64,000 nt of DNA. Source: Pseudomonas sp. RIT-562 (lineage in GTDB: Bacteria; Pseudomonadota; Gammaproteobacteria; Pseudomonadales; Pseudomonadaceae). Every line of letters begins with the position of its first letter. Within the stretch, counting starts at the first letter, position 1. The position numbers and the translations under genes are program-made. Location: NCBI RefSeq assembly GCF_026241895.1, contig NZ_JAPJIV010000014.1, positions 1-64,000 of the forward strand, in the 5' to 3' direction. Below, in pieces: positions 35,096-43,137 of the stretch. The notes below the pieces were generated by a model. That model made no database searches. It saw nothing but the letters and a program-made list of their open reading frames with translations, and was not told where the DNA came from.

Positions 35096-38000
35096 TAAAT
35101 GCGTTCCATCTTGGGTAACCACACTCGAATCAGCGAGAACAGGCGGTCCAGGTCAATCGGCTTGGCCAGGTAATCGTTGGAACCGGCCTGCAGGCAGCGC
35201 TCCTGATCGTCCTTCATGGCCTTGGCCGTGACGGCAATGATCGGCAGCTTGCGCCAGCGCGGGTCCTTGCGAATTTCGATGGTGGCTTCATAGCCATCCA
35301 TCTCCGGCATCATCACGTCCATCAACACCAGGTCGATGTCCTCGACTTCATTCAACTTTTCAATCGCCTCACGACCATTTCGGCCAATGATCACCACAGC
35401 CCCTTTTTGCTCCAGCGCGCTGGTGAGGGCGAAGATGTTGCGCACATCGTCGTCCACCAGCAGCACTTTGCGACCTTCGAAGACCTTGTCGCGGCTGCGG
35501 GCGGTCTTGAGCATCTTCTGCCGTTCATGGGACAGCTGCGATTCGACTTTGTGCAGAAAGAGTGTCACTTCATCGAGCAGACGCTCGGGTGAGCGCGCAC
35601 CTTTGATGATGATCGAGCGCGAGTACTTGCGCAGCTCCGCCTCTTCATCCCGGGTGAGGTTACGGCCGGTGTAAACGATGACTGGCGGGAACGAGCAGAT
35701 GTCTTCGGTGGACATGCGCTTGAGCAGCTCATTGCCGAGCATGTCCGGCAGCTTGAGGTCGATGATCATGCAGTCGTAAATGGTGGTGCGCAGCAGGTCC
35801 AGCGCTTCGTGGGCAAAGCCGACGGCAGTGATCTCGATGTCTTCGTCGCCGATCAGGCGGGCGATGCTGTCGCGCTGCAGGTCGTCATCTTCCACCAGCA
35901 GGACGCGCTTGACCTTCTGGGTCAGCTTGGCTTCCAGGCGGGCGAACACGTCCTTGAGCTCTTCGCGGGTGGTCGGTTTAACCGCGTAGCCGATGGCGCC
36001 CATGTGCATCGCGGCTTCCACCCGATCCTCGACTGAAATCACATGCACCGGGATGTGCCGGGTGTCGGCGTGTTCCTTGAGCCGCTGCAGTACGGTCAGG
36101 CCCGAATGGTCCGGCAGGCGCATGTCCAGCAGGATCGCGTCGGGGATGTACTCCCGGGCCAGGTTGTAACCTTCATCGGCGCCATGGGCGACCAGGCACT
36201 GGTAACCCAGCTCGTGGGCCAGGTCGTAGAGGATGTGCGCGAAATTCGGCTCGTCCTCCACCACCAGGATGCAACGAGTGGCGAACGGTGCCTTGCTGCG
36301 GTCGTCGTTGAAGCGCGGGATATCGACCGGGGCAATCAGCGGCGTCAGGGCCGCCGGCGCGGTGACCGGGTGCGCAGCCACGACCGGCGCTGGCGTCAGC
36401 TGTTCAACCGGGCTTTCACCCGGCTCGATGTATTGCTGCGGCAGCACCAGGGTGAACACACTGCCCTGCCCCGGTTCGCTGGTGACACTGATGGAACCGC
36501 CGAGCAGTGCCGCCAGATCCCGGGAGATCGACAGGCCCAGGCCGGTACCGCCATAACGCCGGTTGGTCGTGCCATCGGCCTGGCGGAACGCTTCGAAAAT
36601 GCTTTCCTGCTGATCGGCAGCGATGCCGATCCCGGAATCGCGTACCACGAACGCAATGCCATCGCCCGGCATGCTGGTAACCGTCAGGCTGACCGTGCCT
36701 TTCTCGGTGAACTTCACGGCGTTGGACAGCAGGTTCTTGATCACCTGCTCCAGGCGCTGGCGATCGGTGTAGATCATCATCGGCGAACCGGCTTGCAGCT
36801 CCACCTGGAAATCCAGCTGCTTTTGCGTGGCCAGGGGCTGGAACATCCCGCGCAAGCCGTCCACCAGGCGGGCGACGCTGGTGTGCTCGGGGAGCATCTC
36901 CAGCTTGCCGGCCTCGACCTTGGAGATGTCGAGGATGTCGTTGATCAGGTGCAGCAGATCGTTGCCCGCCGAGTAGATCGACTCGGCAAACTTGACCTGC
37001 TCGGCGCTGAGGTTGTCCTGGGGGTTCTCTGCCAGCAGCTTGGCGAGGATCAGCGAGCTGTTCAGCGGAGTGCGCAGCTCATGGGACATGTTGGCGAGGA
37101 ATTCGGATTTGTATTTGCTCGAACGCTGCAACTCCTCGGCACGCTCTTCCAGCTGGGTCTGGGCCTGATTGAGTTCAGTGTTCTTCTGGTCCATGGCATC
37201 GCGTTGGTCGGCGAGGATCTGCGCCTGCTCGGCCAGCTGTTCGTTGGTCTGCTCCAGCTCAACCTGCTGGGTTTCCAGATGCGCCTGGGACTCTTTGAGA
37301 ATGCGTGACTGTTCTTCGAGTTCTTCGTTGGCAGTCTTGAGTTCTTCCTGCTGGACCTGCAGCTCTTCGTTGAGTTGCTGGGTTTGCGCCAGCACTTCCT
37401 GCAGGCGCTGGCGATAGCGTGCAGCCTCGATCGAGGTGCCGATGTTGCCGGCAATCAACTCCAGCAACTCGACGTCGCGGTCACTCAGTGGGCGCAGGAA
37501 ACCCAGTTCGACCACACCATTGACCCGCTCGTCGTCGCTGGTCGGCACCACCAGCACGCTGTGCGGCAGGCCCTCACCCAAGGCCGAGCTGACCTTGAAG
37601 TAGTCGCCGGGCACTTTGTCCAGGCGAATCAGCTGAGCCCGCTGGGCCACCTGGCCGACAATTCCTTCATCGCTATGAATGTAGTGCTCGCGCTCTTCCT
37701 GCTCCCGGGAAAAACCGTAGGATGCGACGCGTTTGAGGCCGCCATGCTCTTCTCGCACGTAGATGGCGGCCACGGCCGAACCCAGGTACTGCGCGCAAAA
37801 CTGCAGAATGTTGCGCCCCAGCACATTGAGCGACAGCTGCCCCAACACCTGCTCGGCCAGTTCGGTCTGACCGTTGCGCAGCCAGGCTTGCTGCTCCAGG
37901 CGATTGGCGCTGGATTGCTGCGCCGCGAGGTTGGCGGCGTAGTTCTGCGACAGGTTAAGCAGGTCGCGCCGGCCGATATAGGCCAGCAGTGCGCTGATCC

Positions 38001-38589
38001 CGGCGACGAATAGCAGGTACAGGGCAATGCTCCAGATGGTGGTGCGGCGCACTTCTTCATTACGCGAGGCACGCAGTTGCTGCTCCATCTCGATCACGTC
38101 TTCGAACTGCTTGCGAATCTCATCGGTAAGGCGCTTGCCCCGCCCGGCCTTGACCGCGCCACGGTAGTCGCCGCTGGAGCGTTGCAAATCGATCATTGAC
38201 TGCGCGTAGGCGGCCCACTCGGCTTGCAGTGCTTCGAGGCGACGCAGACGGTCAGTCTGAACCGGGTTGTCACCGGTCAGTTCGAGCAATGTGTTGAGCG
38301 CGACCTTGATCCGCGGGCGGGCAGTTTCATAGGGTTCAAGAAATTTGTCGTCGCCACTGAGCAAAAAGCCGCGCATACCGGTTTCCAGATCGACGGTCAG
38401 CTTCACCGCTTCATTGGCGTTATTGATCACCCGGTCGGTGTGCTCCACCCACTGGATGGTCGACAGCAGGTAAGTAATCAGGGACACGAAGAACACTGCA
38501 CTGACAACGCCTACGCCCAATGGGAGGCTGACGTTGCGACTCAGGAGTTTACGAAAGCGTTGCTCATCTACCGAAGACGCAGTGGACAT
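35095..38589 (-). CDS. Large hybrid histidine kinase: CHASE3-GAF-HisKA-HATPase-REC-REC-REC
   Basis: 1164 aa from MSTASSVDEQRFRKLL (the frame extends upstream without domain content). TM1 at residues 22-42, periplasmic CHASE3 about 45-180, TM2 about 186-205, GAF about 245-390, a long Glu/Gln-rich coiled coil about 395-495, HisKA with His503 in ANMSHELRTPLN, HATPase with NLLSNAVKFTEKG, VRDSGIGIA and GGTGLGLSISRDL, then three receivers, each with its Asp: AILLDMRLPDHSG, CMIIDLKLPDMLG and LVLMDVMMPEMDG. No Hpt domain. It heads the operon with CheR, CheB and another kinase. The coiled coil resembles that of chemoreceptor-like kinases and is a candidate for methylation. Confidence 0.93.
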   Translation of the reverse strand: MSTASSVDEQRFRKLLSRNVSLPLGVGVVSAVFFVSLITYLLSTIQWVEHTDRVINNANEAVKLTVDLETGMRGFLLSGDDKFLEPYETARPRIKVALNTLLELTGDNPVQTDRLRRLEALQAEWAAYAQSMIDLQRSSGDYRGAVKAGRGKRLTDEIRKQFEDVIEMEQQLRASRNEEVRRTTIWSIALYLLFVAGISALLAYIGRRDLLNLSQNYAANLAAQQSSANRLEQQAWLRNGQTELAEQVLGQLSLNVLGRNILQFCAQYLGSAVAAIYVREEHGGLKRVASYGFSREQEEREHYIHSDEGIVGQVAQRAQLIRLDKVPGDYFKVSSALGEGLPHSVLVVPTSDDERVNGVVELGFLRPLSDRDVELLELIAGNIGTSIEAARYRQRLQEVLAQTQQLNEELQVQQEELKTANEELEEQSRILKESQAHLETQQVELEQTNEQLAEQAQILADQRDAMDQKNTELNQAQTQLEERAEELQRSSKYKSEFLANMSHELRTPLNSSLILAKLLAENPQDNLSAEQVKFAESIYSAGNDLLHLINDILDISKVEAGKLEMLPEHTSVARLVDGLRGMFQPLATQKQLDFQVELQAGSPMMIYTDRQRLEQVIKNLLSNAVKFTEKGTVSLTVTSMPGDGIAFVVRDSGIGIAADQQESIFEAFRQADGTTNRRYGGTGLGLSISRDLAALLGGSISVTSEPGQGSVFTLVLPQQYIEPGESPVEQLTPAPVVAAHPVTAPAALTPLIAPVDIPRFNDDRSKAPFATRCILVVEDEPNFAHILYDLAHELGYQCLVAHGADEGYNLAREYIPDAILLDMRLPDHSGLTVLQRLKEHADTRHIPVHVISVEDRVEAAMHMGAIGYAVKPTTREELKDVFARLEAKLTQKVKRVLLVEDDDLQRDSIARLIGDEDIEITAVGFAHEALDLLRTTIYDCMIIDLKLPDMLGNELLKRMSTEDICSFPPVIVYTGRNLTRDEEAELRKYSRSIIIKGARSPERLLDEVTLFLHKVESQLSHERQKMLKTARSRDKVFEGRKVLLVDDDVRNIFALTSALEQKGAVVIIGRNGREAIEKLNEVEDIDLVLMDVMMPEMDGYEATIEIRKDPRWRKLPIIAVTAKAMKDDQERCLQAGSNDYLAKPIDLDRLFSLIRVWLPKMERI

Positions 38590-38846
38590 GTGGGAGCCTT
38601 GTCGAACGGTTAAAAAACACGGAGTTTGCCCCATAAGGGCTACCGTGATCCAATTTTCTGACGGGATTTTCAGCAAAATCCTACATTCAGATGCTCCAGG
38701 ACAAAGGAGCAGTTATCCTTGCGGCGCTTGTGCAGCTATTCTTTTTTCAACCGGGCGGGAACTTGTCGGGTCCCGCTGTTTACTCAAGCAAGACCCCGGC
38801 GAATTTGCTCGACCGGCCCTGCAATTTCAATTTTGGGAACCCCATT

Positions 38847-39215
38847 ATGCCTTCCGCCGAGTCCATCATCCTGGTAGTCGAAGACGACGACATCGTGCGC
38901 ATGTTGATCGTTGACGTCCTTGAGGAACTGGAGTTCAAAGTGCTGGAAGCCGATGGCAGTGAACAGGCGCTGGTTTTTTTACAAAATCCGGGTGAGCACA
39001 TCGATTTGATGATGACGGATGTGGGCTTGCCGGGCATGGACGGTCGTGAACTCGCCAGTGAGGCTCGCAAGCTTCGGCCCAGCTTGCCGATCCTGTTTGC
39101 CAGCGGTTATGCCGAAAGCATCGATGTGCCGGGGGACATGCATGTGATCGGCAAGCCGTTCTCTATTGATGCACTGCGCGACAAGGTCAAGGGCATCCTG
39201 CACTCGGCAAAGTGA
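38847..39215 (+). CDS. Single-domain response regulator
   Basis: 122 aa from MPSAESIILVVEDDD; upstream in-frame sequence is not receiver-like. Complete receiver with DDD pocket, phosphoacceptor in LMMTDVGLPGMDG, Ser in LFASGYA and Lys in VIGKPF. It is divergent from the large kinase gene with 257 bp between starts. It resembles the C-terminal receiver of the 30273-31943 kinase more than the receiver at 32072, so it may serve that kinase. No DNA-binding domain. Confidence 0.9.
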   Translation: MPSAESIILVVEDDDIVRMLIVDVLEELEFKVLEADGSEQALVFLQNPGEHIDLMMTDVGLPGMDGRELASEARKLRPSLPILFASGYAESIDVPGDMHVIGKPFSIDALRDKVKGILHSAK

Positions 39216-39307
39216 CCCGCATGGCGCCAGGAGCGCCGGCCGTTGTGGTTTAATTGCGCGCAATTTTTTGCCCAATGGCCCCTGCCCGCTTCAAGGAACT
39301 ACCCTCA

Positions 39308-40618
39308 ATGAGTCAGCCCCGCGCAACCAAAGTCCTGGTCATTGGTTACGTTTGGCCCGAGCCCCGTTCTTCGGCGGCCAGCGGTCATGTGATGCAAATC
39401 CTCGAAACTTTCCTGCAGCAAGGCTGGGATATCACATTCAGCAGCCCGGCCGGTGCCGGCGAGCATCCGGCGGACCTTGCCGCATTGGGCATTCGCCAGG
39501 TGCCGATCGAGCTGAACAACAGCAGTTTCGACGCTTTCGTCAGCGAGCTGGCCCCGGATATCGTGTTGTTTGACCAATTCATGATGGAAGAGCAGTTCGG
39601 CTGGCGGGTGGAAAAGCACTGCCCCAATGCTTTGCGGGTGCTTGAGACTTCCGATCTGCAGAGCCTGCGTCACGCCAGGCAGCAACGGCTCAAGGAGCGG
39701 TTGAAGGCCAGTGATGACCTCGACGATTTCAACGAGTTGTTTGCACCGGCACTACGCCAGGAATTTGAACTGATGGCCGAGTCCGACCTGGCCAAGCGCG
39801 AGATTGCCGCTATTTATCGCTGCGACCTGACGCTGATGATCTCCGAGGTGGAAATCGAGTTGCTGGTGCAGCAATTCAACGTACCGCGTAATTTGCTGCA
39901 TTGGTGCCCGTTGATGATCGAAGTGCCGCCCCGGCCCTTTGTCGCCTTTGAAGACCGAGCGCATTTCCTCAGCATCGGCAACTTCCGGCATGCGCCGAAC
40001 TGGGACGCCGTGCTGTGGCTCAAGACCACGATCTGGCCGTTGATTCGCCAGCAGTTGCCCGCTGCTCAGCTCCACATCTATGGAGCGTACACGCCACCCA
40101 AGGCCACGGCGCTGCACAACGCGGCCCAGGGATTTCACGTGATGAACTGGGCTGAAGATGCGTTGCAAGTAATGTCGGCGGCACGGGTGTGCCTGGCACC
40201 GTTGCGTTTTGGCGCGGGTATCAAGGGCAAGCTGGTGGACGCGATGCTGTGTGGTACGCCCAATGTCACCACGCCGATCGGGGCGGAAGGCATGCAAGGC
40301 GAGGAGCCCTGGCCGGGCGCGATTTCCTGCACCGCCCAGGCTTTCGCCGACCAGGCAGTGCAACTGCACAACGACCGCCTGGTGTGGCTGGATGCACAAG
40401 CCAAGGGCCTGGCGTTGCTCGCTTGCCGATATCGCTTGGCGGAACATGGCCCGGCGCTGATCACGCGACTGAATCACTGCCGTGAACACTTGCCGGCGAT
40501 CCGCAGGGACAATTTCACTGGGGGCATGCTGCGCCATCACCAGCACAAGAGCACCCAGTACATGTCGCAATGGATTGAAGCGAAAAACCGTTCGAGTTGC
40601 GCAGCGGGCGGTCAATGA
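39308..40618 (+). CDS. Group 1 glycosyltransferase-like protein
   Basis: 436 aa from MSQPRATKVLVIGYVWPEPRSSAASGHV. A GT-B fold: N-terminal domain with the glycine-rich start and VLFDQFMMEE, and a C-terminal domain (from about residue 215) with HFLSIGNFRHAPNWDAVLWL, HIYGAYTPP and the donor-binding APLRFGAGIKGKLVDAMLCGTPNVTTPIGAEGM. Family members transfer sugars to glycans or lipids; the acceptor is not predictable. A PfkB kinase gene follows after about 47 bp and may be co-transcribed. Confidence 0.85.
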   Translation: MSQPRATKVLVIGYVWPEPRSSAASGHVMQILETFLQQGWDITFSSPAGAGEHPADLAALGIRQVPIELNNSSFDAFVSELAPDIVLFDQFMMEEQFGWRVEKHCPNALRVLETSDLQSLRHARQQRLKERLKASDDLDDFNELFAPALRQEFELMAESDLAKREIAAIYRCDLTLMISEVEIELLVQQFNVPRNLLHWCPLMIEVPPRPFVAFEDRAHFLSIGNFRHAPNWDAVLWLKTTIWPLIRQQLPAAQLHIYGAYTPPKATALHNAAQGFHVMNWAEDALQVMSAARVCLAPLRFGAGIKGKLVDAMLCGTPNVTTPIGAEGMQGEEPWPGAISCTAQAFADQAVQLHNDRLVWLDAQAKGLALLACRYRLAEHGPALITRLNHCREHLPAIRRDNFTGGMLRHHQHKSTQYMSQWIEAKNRSSCAAGGQ

Positions 40619-40665
40619 ACTTTATCGACAGCCCGTCGTAACCCCCCTAATAAGAGTTAACGATC

Positions 40666-41604
40666 ATGTATCTGGTGTGCGGCGAAGCGCTATTTGATTT
40701 TTTCAGTGAAGAAGACGTTAGCGGCCTGGCGTCGAAAGTCACTTTCAAGGCCATTGCCGGTGGTTCGCCGTTCAATGTGGCGGTGGGATTGCGCCGATTA
40801 GGGGTAAAGGCCGCGTTGTTTGCCGGGCTGTCCAGCGATCACCTGGGCAAGCGCTTGCAACAGGTGTTGGCGGACGAAGGCGTGTTCCCGGACTTCCTGG
40901 TGGAGTTCGCTGCGCCGACCACTCTGGCTATGGTCGCCGTGGGCGCCAATGGCTCACCGCATTACAGTTTTCGCGGCGAAGGTTGCGCCGACCGGCAACT
41001 GCGCCTGGAGCATCTGCCGCTGCTCGGGCCCGAGGTGCGAGGCCTGCATATCGGTTCTTATTCGCTGGTGGTGCAGCCAATCGCCGATACCCTGCTGGCA
41101 CTGGTGCGCAGGGAGAGCGGCCGGCGCCTGATCACCCTCGATCCCAATGTGCGGCTCAATCCCGAGCCAGATATCGAGCTGTGGCGCTCGCGAGTGGCGA
41201 CCCTGGTGCAATACGCCGACCTGATCAAGGTCAGCGACGAGGACCTGGGCCTGTTGTATCCCGAACAAGAGCCGCAGCGCATTATCGAGGGCTGGCTGGA
41301 ACATCGCAGTCAGTTGGTGTTCCTGACCCGCGGTGGCGAGGGTGCCACGGTGTTCAGCCGTCGCCACGGGTCGTGGTCGGTGCCGGCCACTGCCGTGAAA
41401 ATCGCCGATACCGTGGGCGCGGGCGACACCTTTCAGGCGGCGTTGATTACCTGGTTAACGGAACAGCAGCTGGATTCGGTGCAGGGGTTGCAGCAGCTGG
41501 AGCGCGGGCAGGTCGACGCAATGCTGCGGTTCGCGGTGCAGGCGGCGGCGCTGACCTGTGGCAAGACCGGACCCGATTTGCCGTATCGACATCAGTTGCA
41601 ATAA
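40666..41604 (+). CDS. PfkB-family sugar kinase (fructokinase-like)
   Basis: 312 aa. Ribokinase fold: N-terminal glycine motif AIAGGSPFNVAVGLRRLG (residues about 28-45) and the C-terminal signature KIADTVGAGDTFQAALITW with the catalytic Asp in GAGD (about residue 251). It phosphorylates a sugar with ATP; fructose is the best guess from the GEALFDFF start and overall similarity to fructokinases. Start chosen at ATG 40666, behind a purine-rich site. No sugar transporter is near. Confidence 0.9.
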   Translation: MYLVCGEALFDFFSEEDVSGLASKVTFKAIAGGSPFNVAVGLRRLGVKAALFAGLSSDHLGKRLQQVLADEGVFPDFLVEFAAPTTLAMVAVGANGSPHYSFRGEGCADRQLRLEHLPLLGPEVRGLHIGSYSLVVQPIADTLLALVRRESGRRLITLDPNVRLNPEPDIELWRSRVATLVQYADLIKVSDEDLGLLYPEQEPQRIIEGWLEHRSQLVFLTRGGEGATVFSRRHGSWSVPATAVKIADTVGAGDTFQAALITWLTEQQLDSVQGLQQLERGQVDAMLRFAVQAAALTCGKTGPDLPYRHQLQ

Positions 41605-41655
41605 TTCACCCAGCCGACAGGTGGCATTCAGCCGGGTTAACCATCTGTTAACGGC

Positions 41656-41680
41656 GCGGTCCAAGACTTGACTGGACCGC
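41656..41680. other. Hairpin after the sugar kinase gene
   Basis: GCGGTCCA, 9-nt spacer, TGGACCGC: perfect 8-bp inverted repeat without T-run. It may protect or end the transcript, or form part of the leader of the DUF2790 gene. Confidence 0.5.
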
Positions 41681-41764
41681 ACGCCTGCAGGCTTGCCTGA
41701 CAGCCCAGTGCGGCACGCTTGACCCTGAGGGTCGAGCTGACTTTGTCTGCGCTGGAGTACATTT

Positions 41765-42031
41765 ATGAAAACTCAAACAATTGTGTTCGCTACTGCCCTC
41801 GCCAGTATCTGCTGGGCGAGCATTGTCAATGCCGACGACACCCGCACCTCTGAAGCGGTGCCCTACCATTATGGAATGGTGCTGCATGTCGCCAAGGTGG
41901 TTGCCCTGACCGAGCCTTCGACAATGGAATGCAAAGTCATCACGGCTGAGATGAAGTACATCGACACCTCTGGGCGACCTGCGCAAATCAGCTATCGCAA
42001 ATTGTCGGACGCCTGCAGCCTGCAAAGCTGA
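41765..42031 (+). CDS. DUF2790 periplasmic small protein
   Basis: 88 aa with a signal peptide (about residues 1-23, cleavage after IVNA) and the DUF2790 core YHYGMVLHVAKVVALTEPS...CKVITAEMKYIDTSGR. The family is abundant in Pseudomonas, often in several copies, some induced by copper or oxidative stress; function unknown. Two Cys residues in the mature part could form a disulphide. Followed by a strong terminator. Confidence 0.87.
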   Translation: MKTQTIVFATALASICWASIVNADDTRTSEAVPYHYGMVLHVAKVVALTEPSTMECKVITAEMKYIDTSGRPAQISYRKLSDACSLQS

Positions 42032-42037
42032 AGAGAC

Positions 42038-42070
42038 AGTGTCTGGCCCGTGGTCGGGCCAGACACTTTC
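42038..42070 (+). terminator. Terminator after DUF2790 gene
   Basis: AGTGTCTGGCCCG, TGGT, CGGGCCAGACACT then TTC: a perfect 13-bp stem with tight loop. The T-run is short, so it may also be a stability element. Confidence 0.75.
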
Positions 42071-42087
42071 AGGAATGGATTAGACGC

Positions 42088-42357
42088 CTAGAACGCTTTG
42101 CGGTCCGGGTGCAGTGTTTGCTTGGATGTTTTTTGGTCGATCTGCGAACGTAAGTCGACAATCAGCTCGCTGATCTCCCTATGGCCGTTGAGATGCCTGG
42201 CATCGATACCGGACATATCGAGGTCGACCTGATCCGTAACACGATCGGAATAGACCTTTACCCTCATGGACAGGTCTTGGGACAACGAACATAAACAACG
42301 CTTGGGCAAAAAACTGCTTTCAATGATATTGCGAAGTTCCAAGGCAGAAAGAAACAT
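42088..42357 (-). CDS. DUF1652 domain protein (second copy)
   Basis: 89 aa from MFLSALELRNIIESSFLP; the frame extends 17 codons upstream without similarity. The pattern ELRNIIESSFLPKRCLCS, DRVTDQVDLDMSGID and REISELIVDLRSQI is the usual DUF1652 form (compare 4651-4923). Cytoplasmic, function unknown. It converges on the DUF2790 gene and is divergent from ecotin. Confidence 0.85.
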   Translation of the reverse strand: MFLSALELRNIIESSFLPKRCLCSLSQDLSMRVKVYSDRVTDQVDLDMSGIDARHLNGHREISELIVDLRSQIDQKTSKQTLHPDRKAF

Positions 42358-42520
42358 GGCGACCCTCTCCTTATTGTCAGATAGCCGAAAATAGCGGCGC
42401 TGACTCAATGAACTGCGCGGTCAGCTTAAGGACAGCTACAGCATAATTCATGCCTCTGATTGCGCCGTGCAGCTCATCGGCAAATCAACGGGTTAGCAAG
42501 TCTGCCCGGCAAATCGCCCA

Positions 42521-42562
42521 TGCAAATTGCAAGAAGCACCTCTCAGGGTCCTGCAAATTGCA
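42521..42562. promoter_or_regulatory. Two identical palindromes upstream of ecotin
   Basis: TGCAAATTGCA occurs at 42521-42531 and 42552-42562, exactly 31 bp apart (about three helical turns). Each is an inverted repeat TGCAA-A-TTGCA. A third half-site TTGCA overlaps the candidate -35 box. This is the layout of activator sites. Confidence 0.6.
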
Positions 42563-42568
42563 ATCTGG

Positions 42569-42596
42569 TTGCATAAGCCGGTCGCGCCGCTAAGAT
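42569..42596 (+). promoter_or_regulatory. Candidate sigma-70 promoter of eco
   Basis: TTGCAT, 16-bp spacer, TAAGAT, about 52 bp before the ecotin start. Both boxes match four of six consensus bases, which suits an activator-dependent promoter. Confidence 0.45.
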
Positions 42597-42648
42597 TGCG
42601 CCCATCACTTGCAGTCTCCCCCTTCCCCCAACACAAGCAAGGAGCATC

Positions 42649-43131
42649 ATGGGATCTCTGACCATTAACTCGACCGTCGGGCTGATAGCGTTCGGCCTGT
42701 CAACGCTGGCTCACGCCGCGACACTTGAAGAATTCGCGCCGTACCCGAAAGCGGACGCCGGCTATACCCGCCAGGTCATTCGCGTCCCTGCGCAACCCCA
42801 GGAAGAAAATTTTCAGGTGGAAATCCTCGCGGGCCAAACCCTGACGGTCGACTGCAATCGCCCGCGCCTGGGCGGCATTCTTGAAGAGAAAAATCTTGAA
42901 GGCTGGGGCTACCCTTTCTATCGATTGGATAAAGTCATCGGCCCGATGAGTACGATGATGGCTTGCCCCGGCAGCCAGCCCAAAAAAGACTTCGTCCCGG
43001 TGGTGGGAGACGGCTTCATGCTGCGCTACAACAGCAAGCTGCCGATCGTGCTCTACGTGCCCAAGGACATCGAAGTGCATTACCGCATCTGGTCGGCATC
43101 GAGCAAGATCGAGCAGGCCAGCCGCGAATAG
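42649..43131 (+). CDS. eco: Ecotin, periplasmic serine protease inhibitor
   Basis: 160 aa with a signal peptide (about residues 1-24). Matches E. coli ecotin throughout: FAPYPKADAGYTRQVI, LTVDCNRPRLGG, LEGWGYPFY, and the reactive loop GPMSTMMACPGS with Met103 as P1. Cys69 and Cys106 correspond to the disulphide that holds the loop. MLRYNSKLPIVLYVP is the dimer region. It inhibits trypsin-fold proteases such as elastase and protects against host or predator enzymes. Converges on the threonine dehydratase gene with 6 bp between stops. Confidence 0.96.
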   Translation: MGSLTINSTVGLIAFGLSTLAHAATLEEFAPYPKADAGYTRQVIRVPAQPQEENFQVEILAGQTLTVDCNRPRLGGILEEKNLEGWGYPFYRLDKVIGPMSTMMACPGSQPKKDFVPVVGDGFMLRYNSKLPIVLYVPKDIEVHYRIWSASSKIEQASRE

Positions 43132-43137
43132 CTGGCC

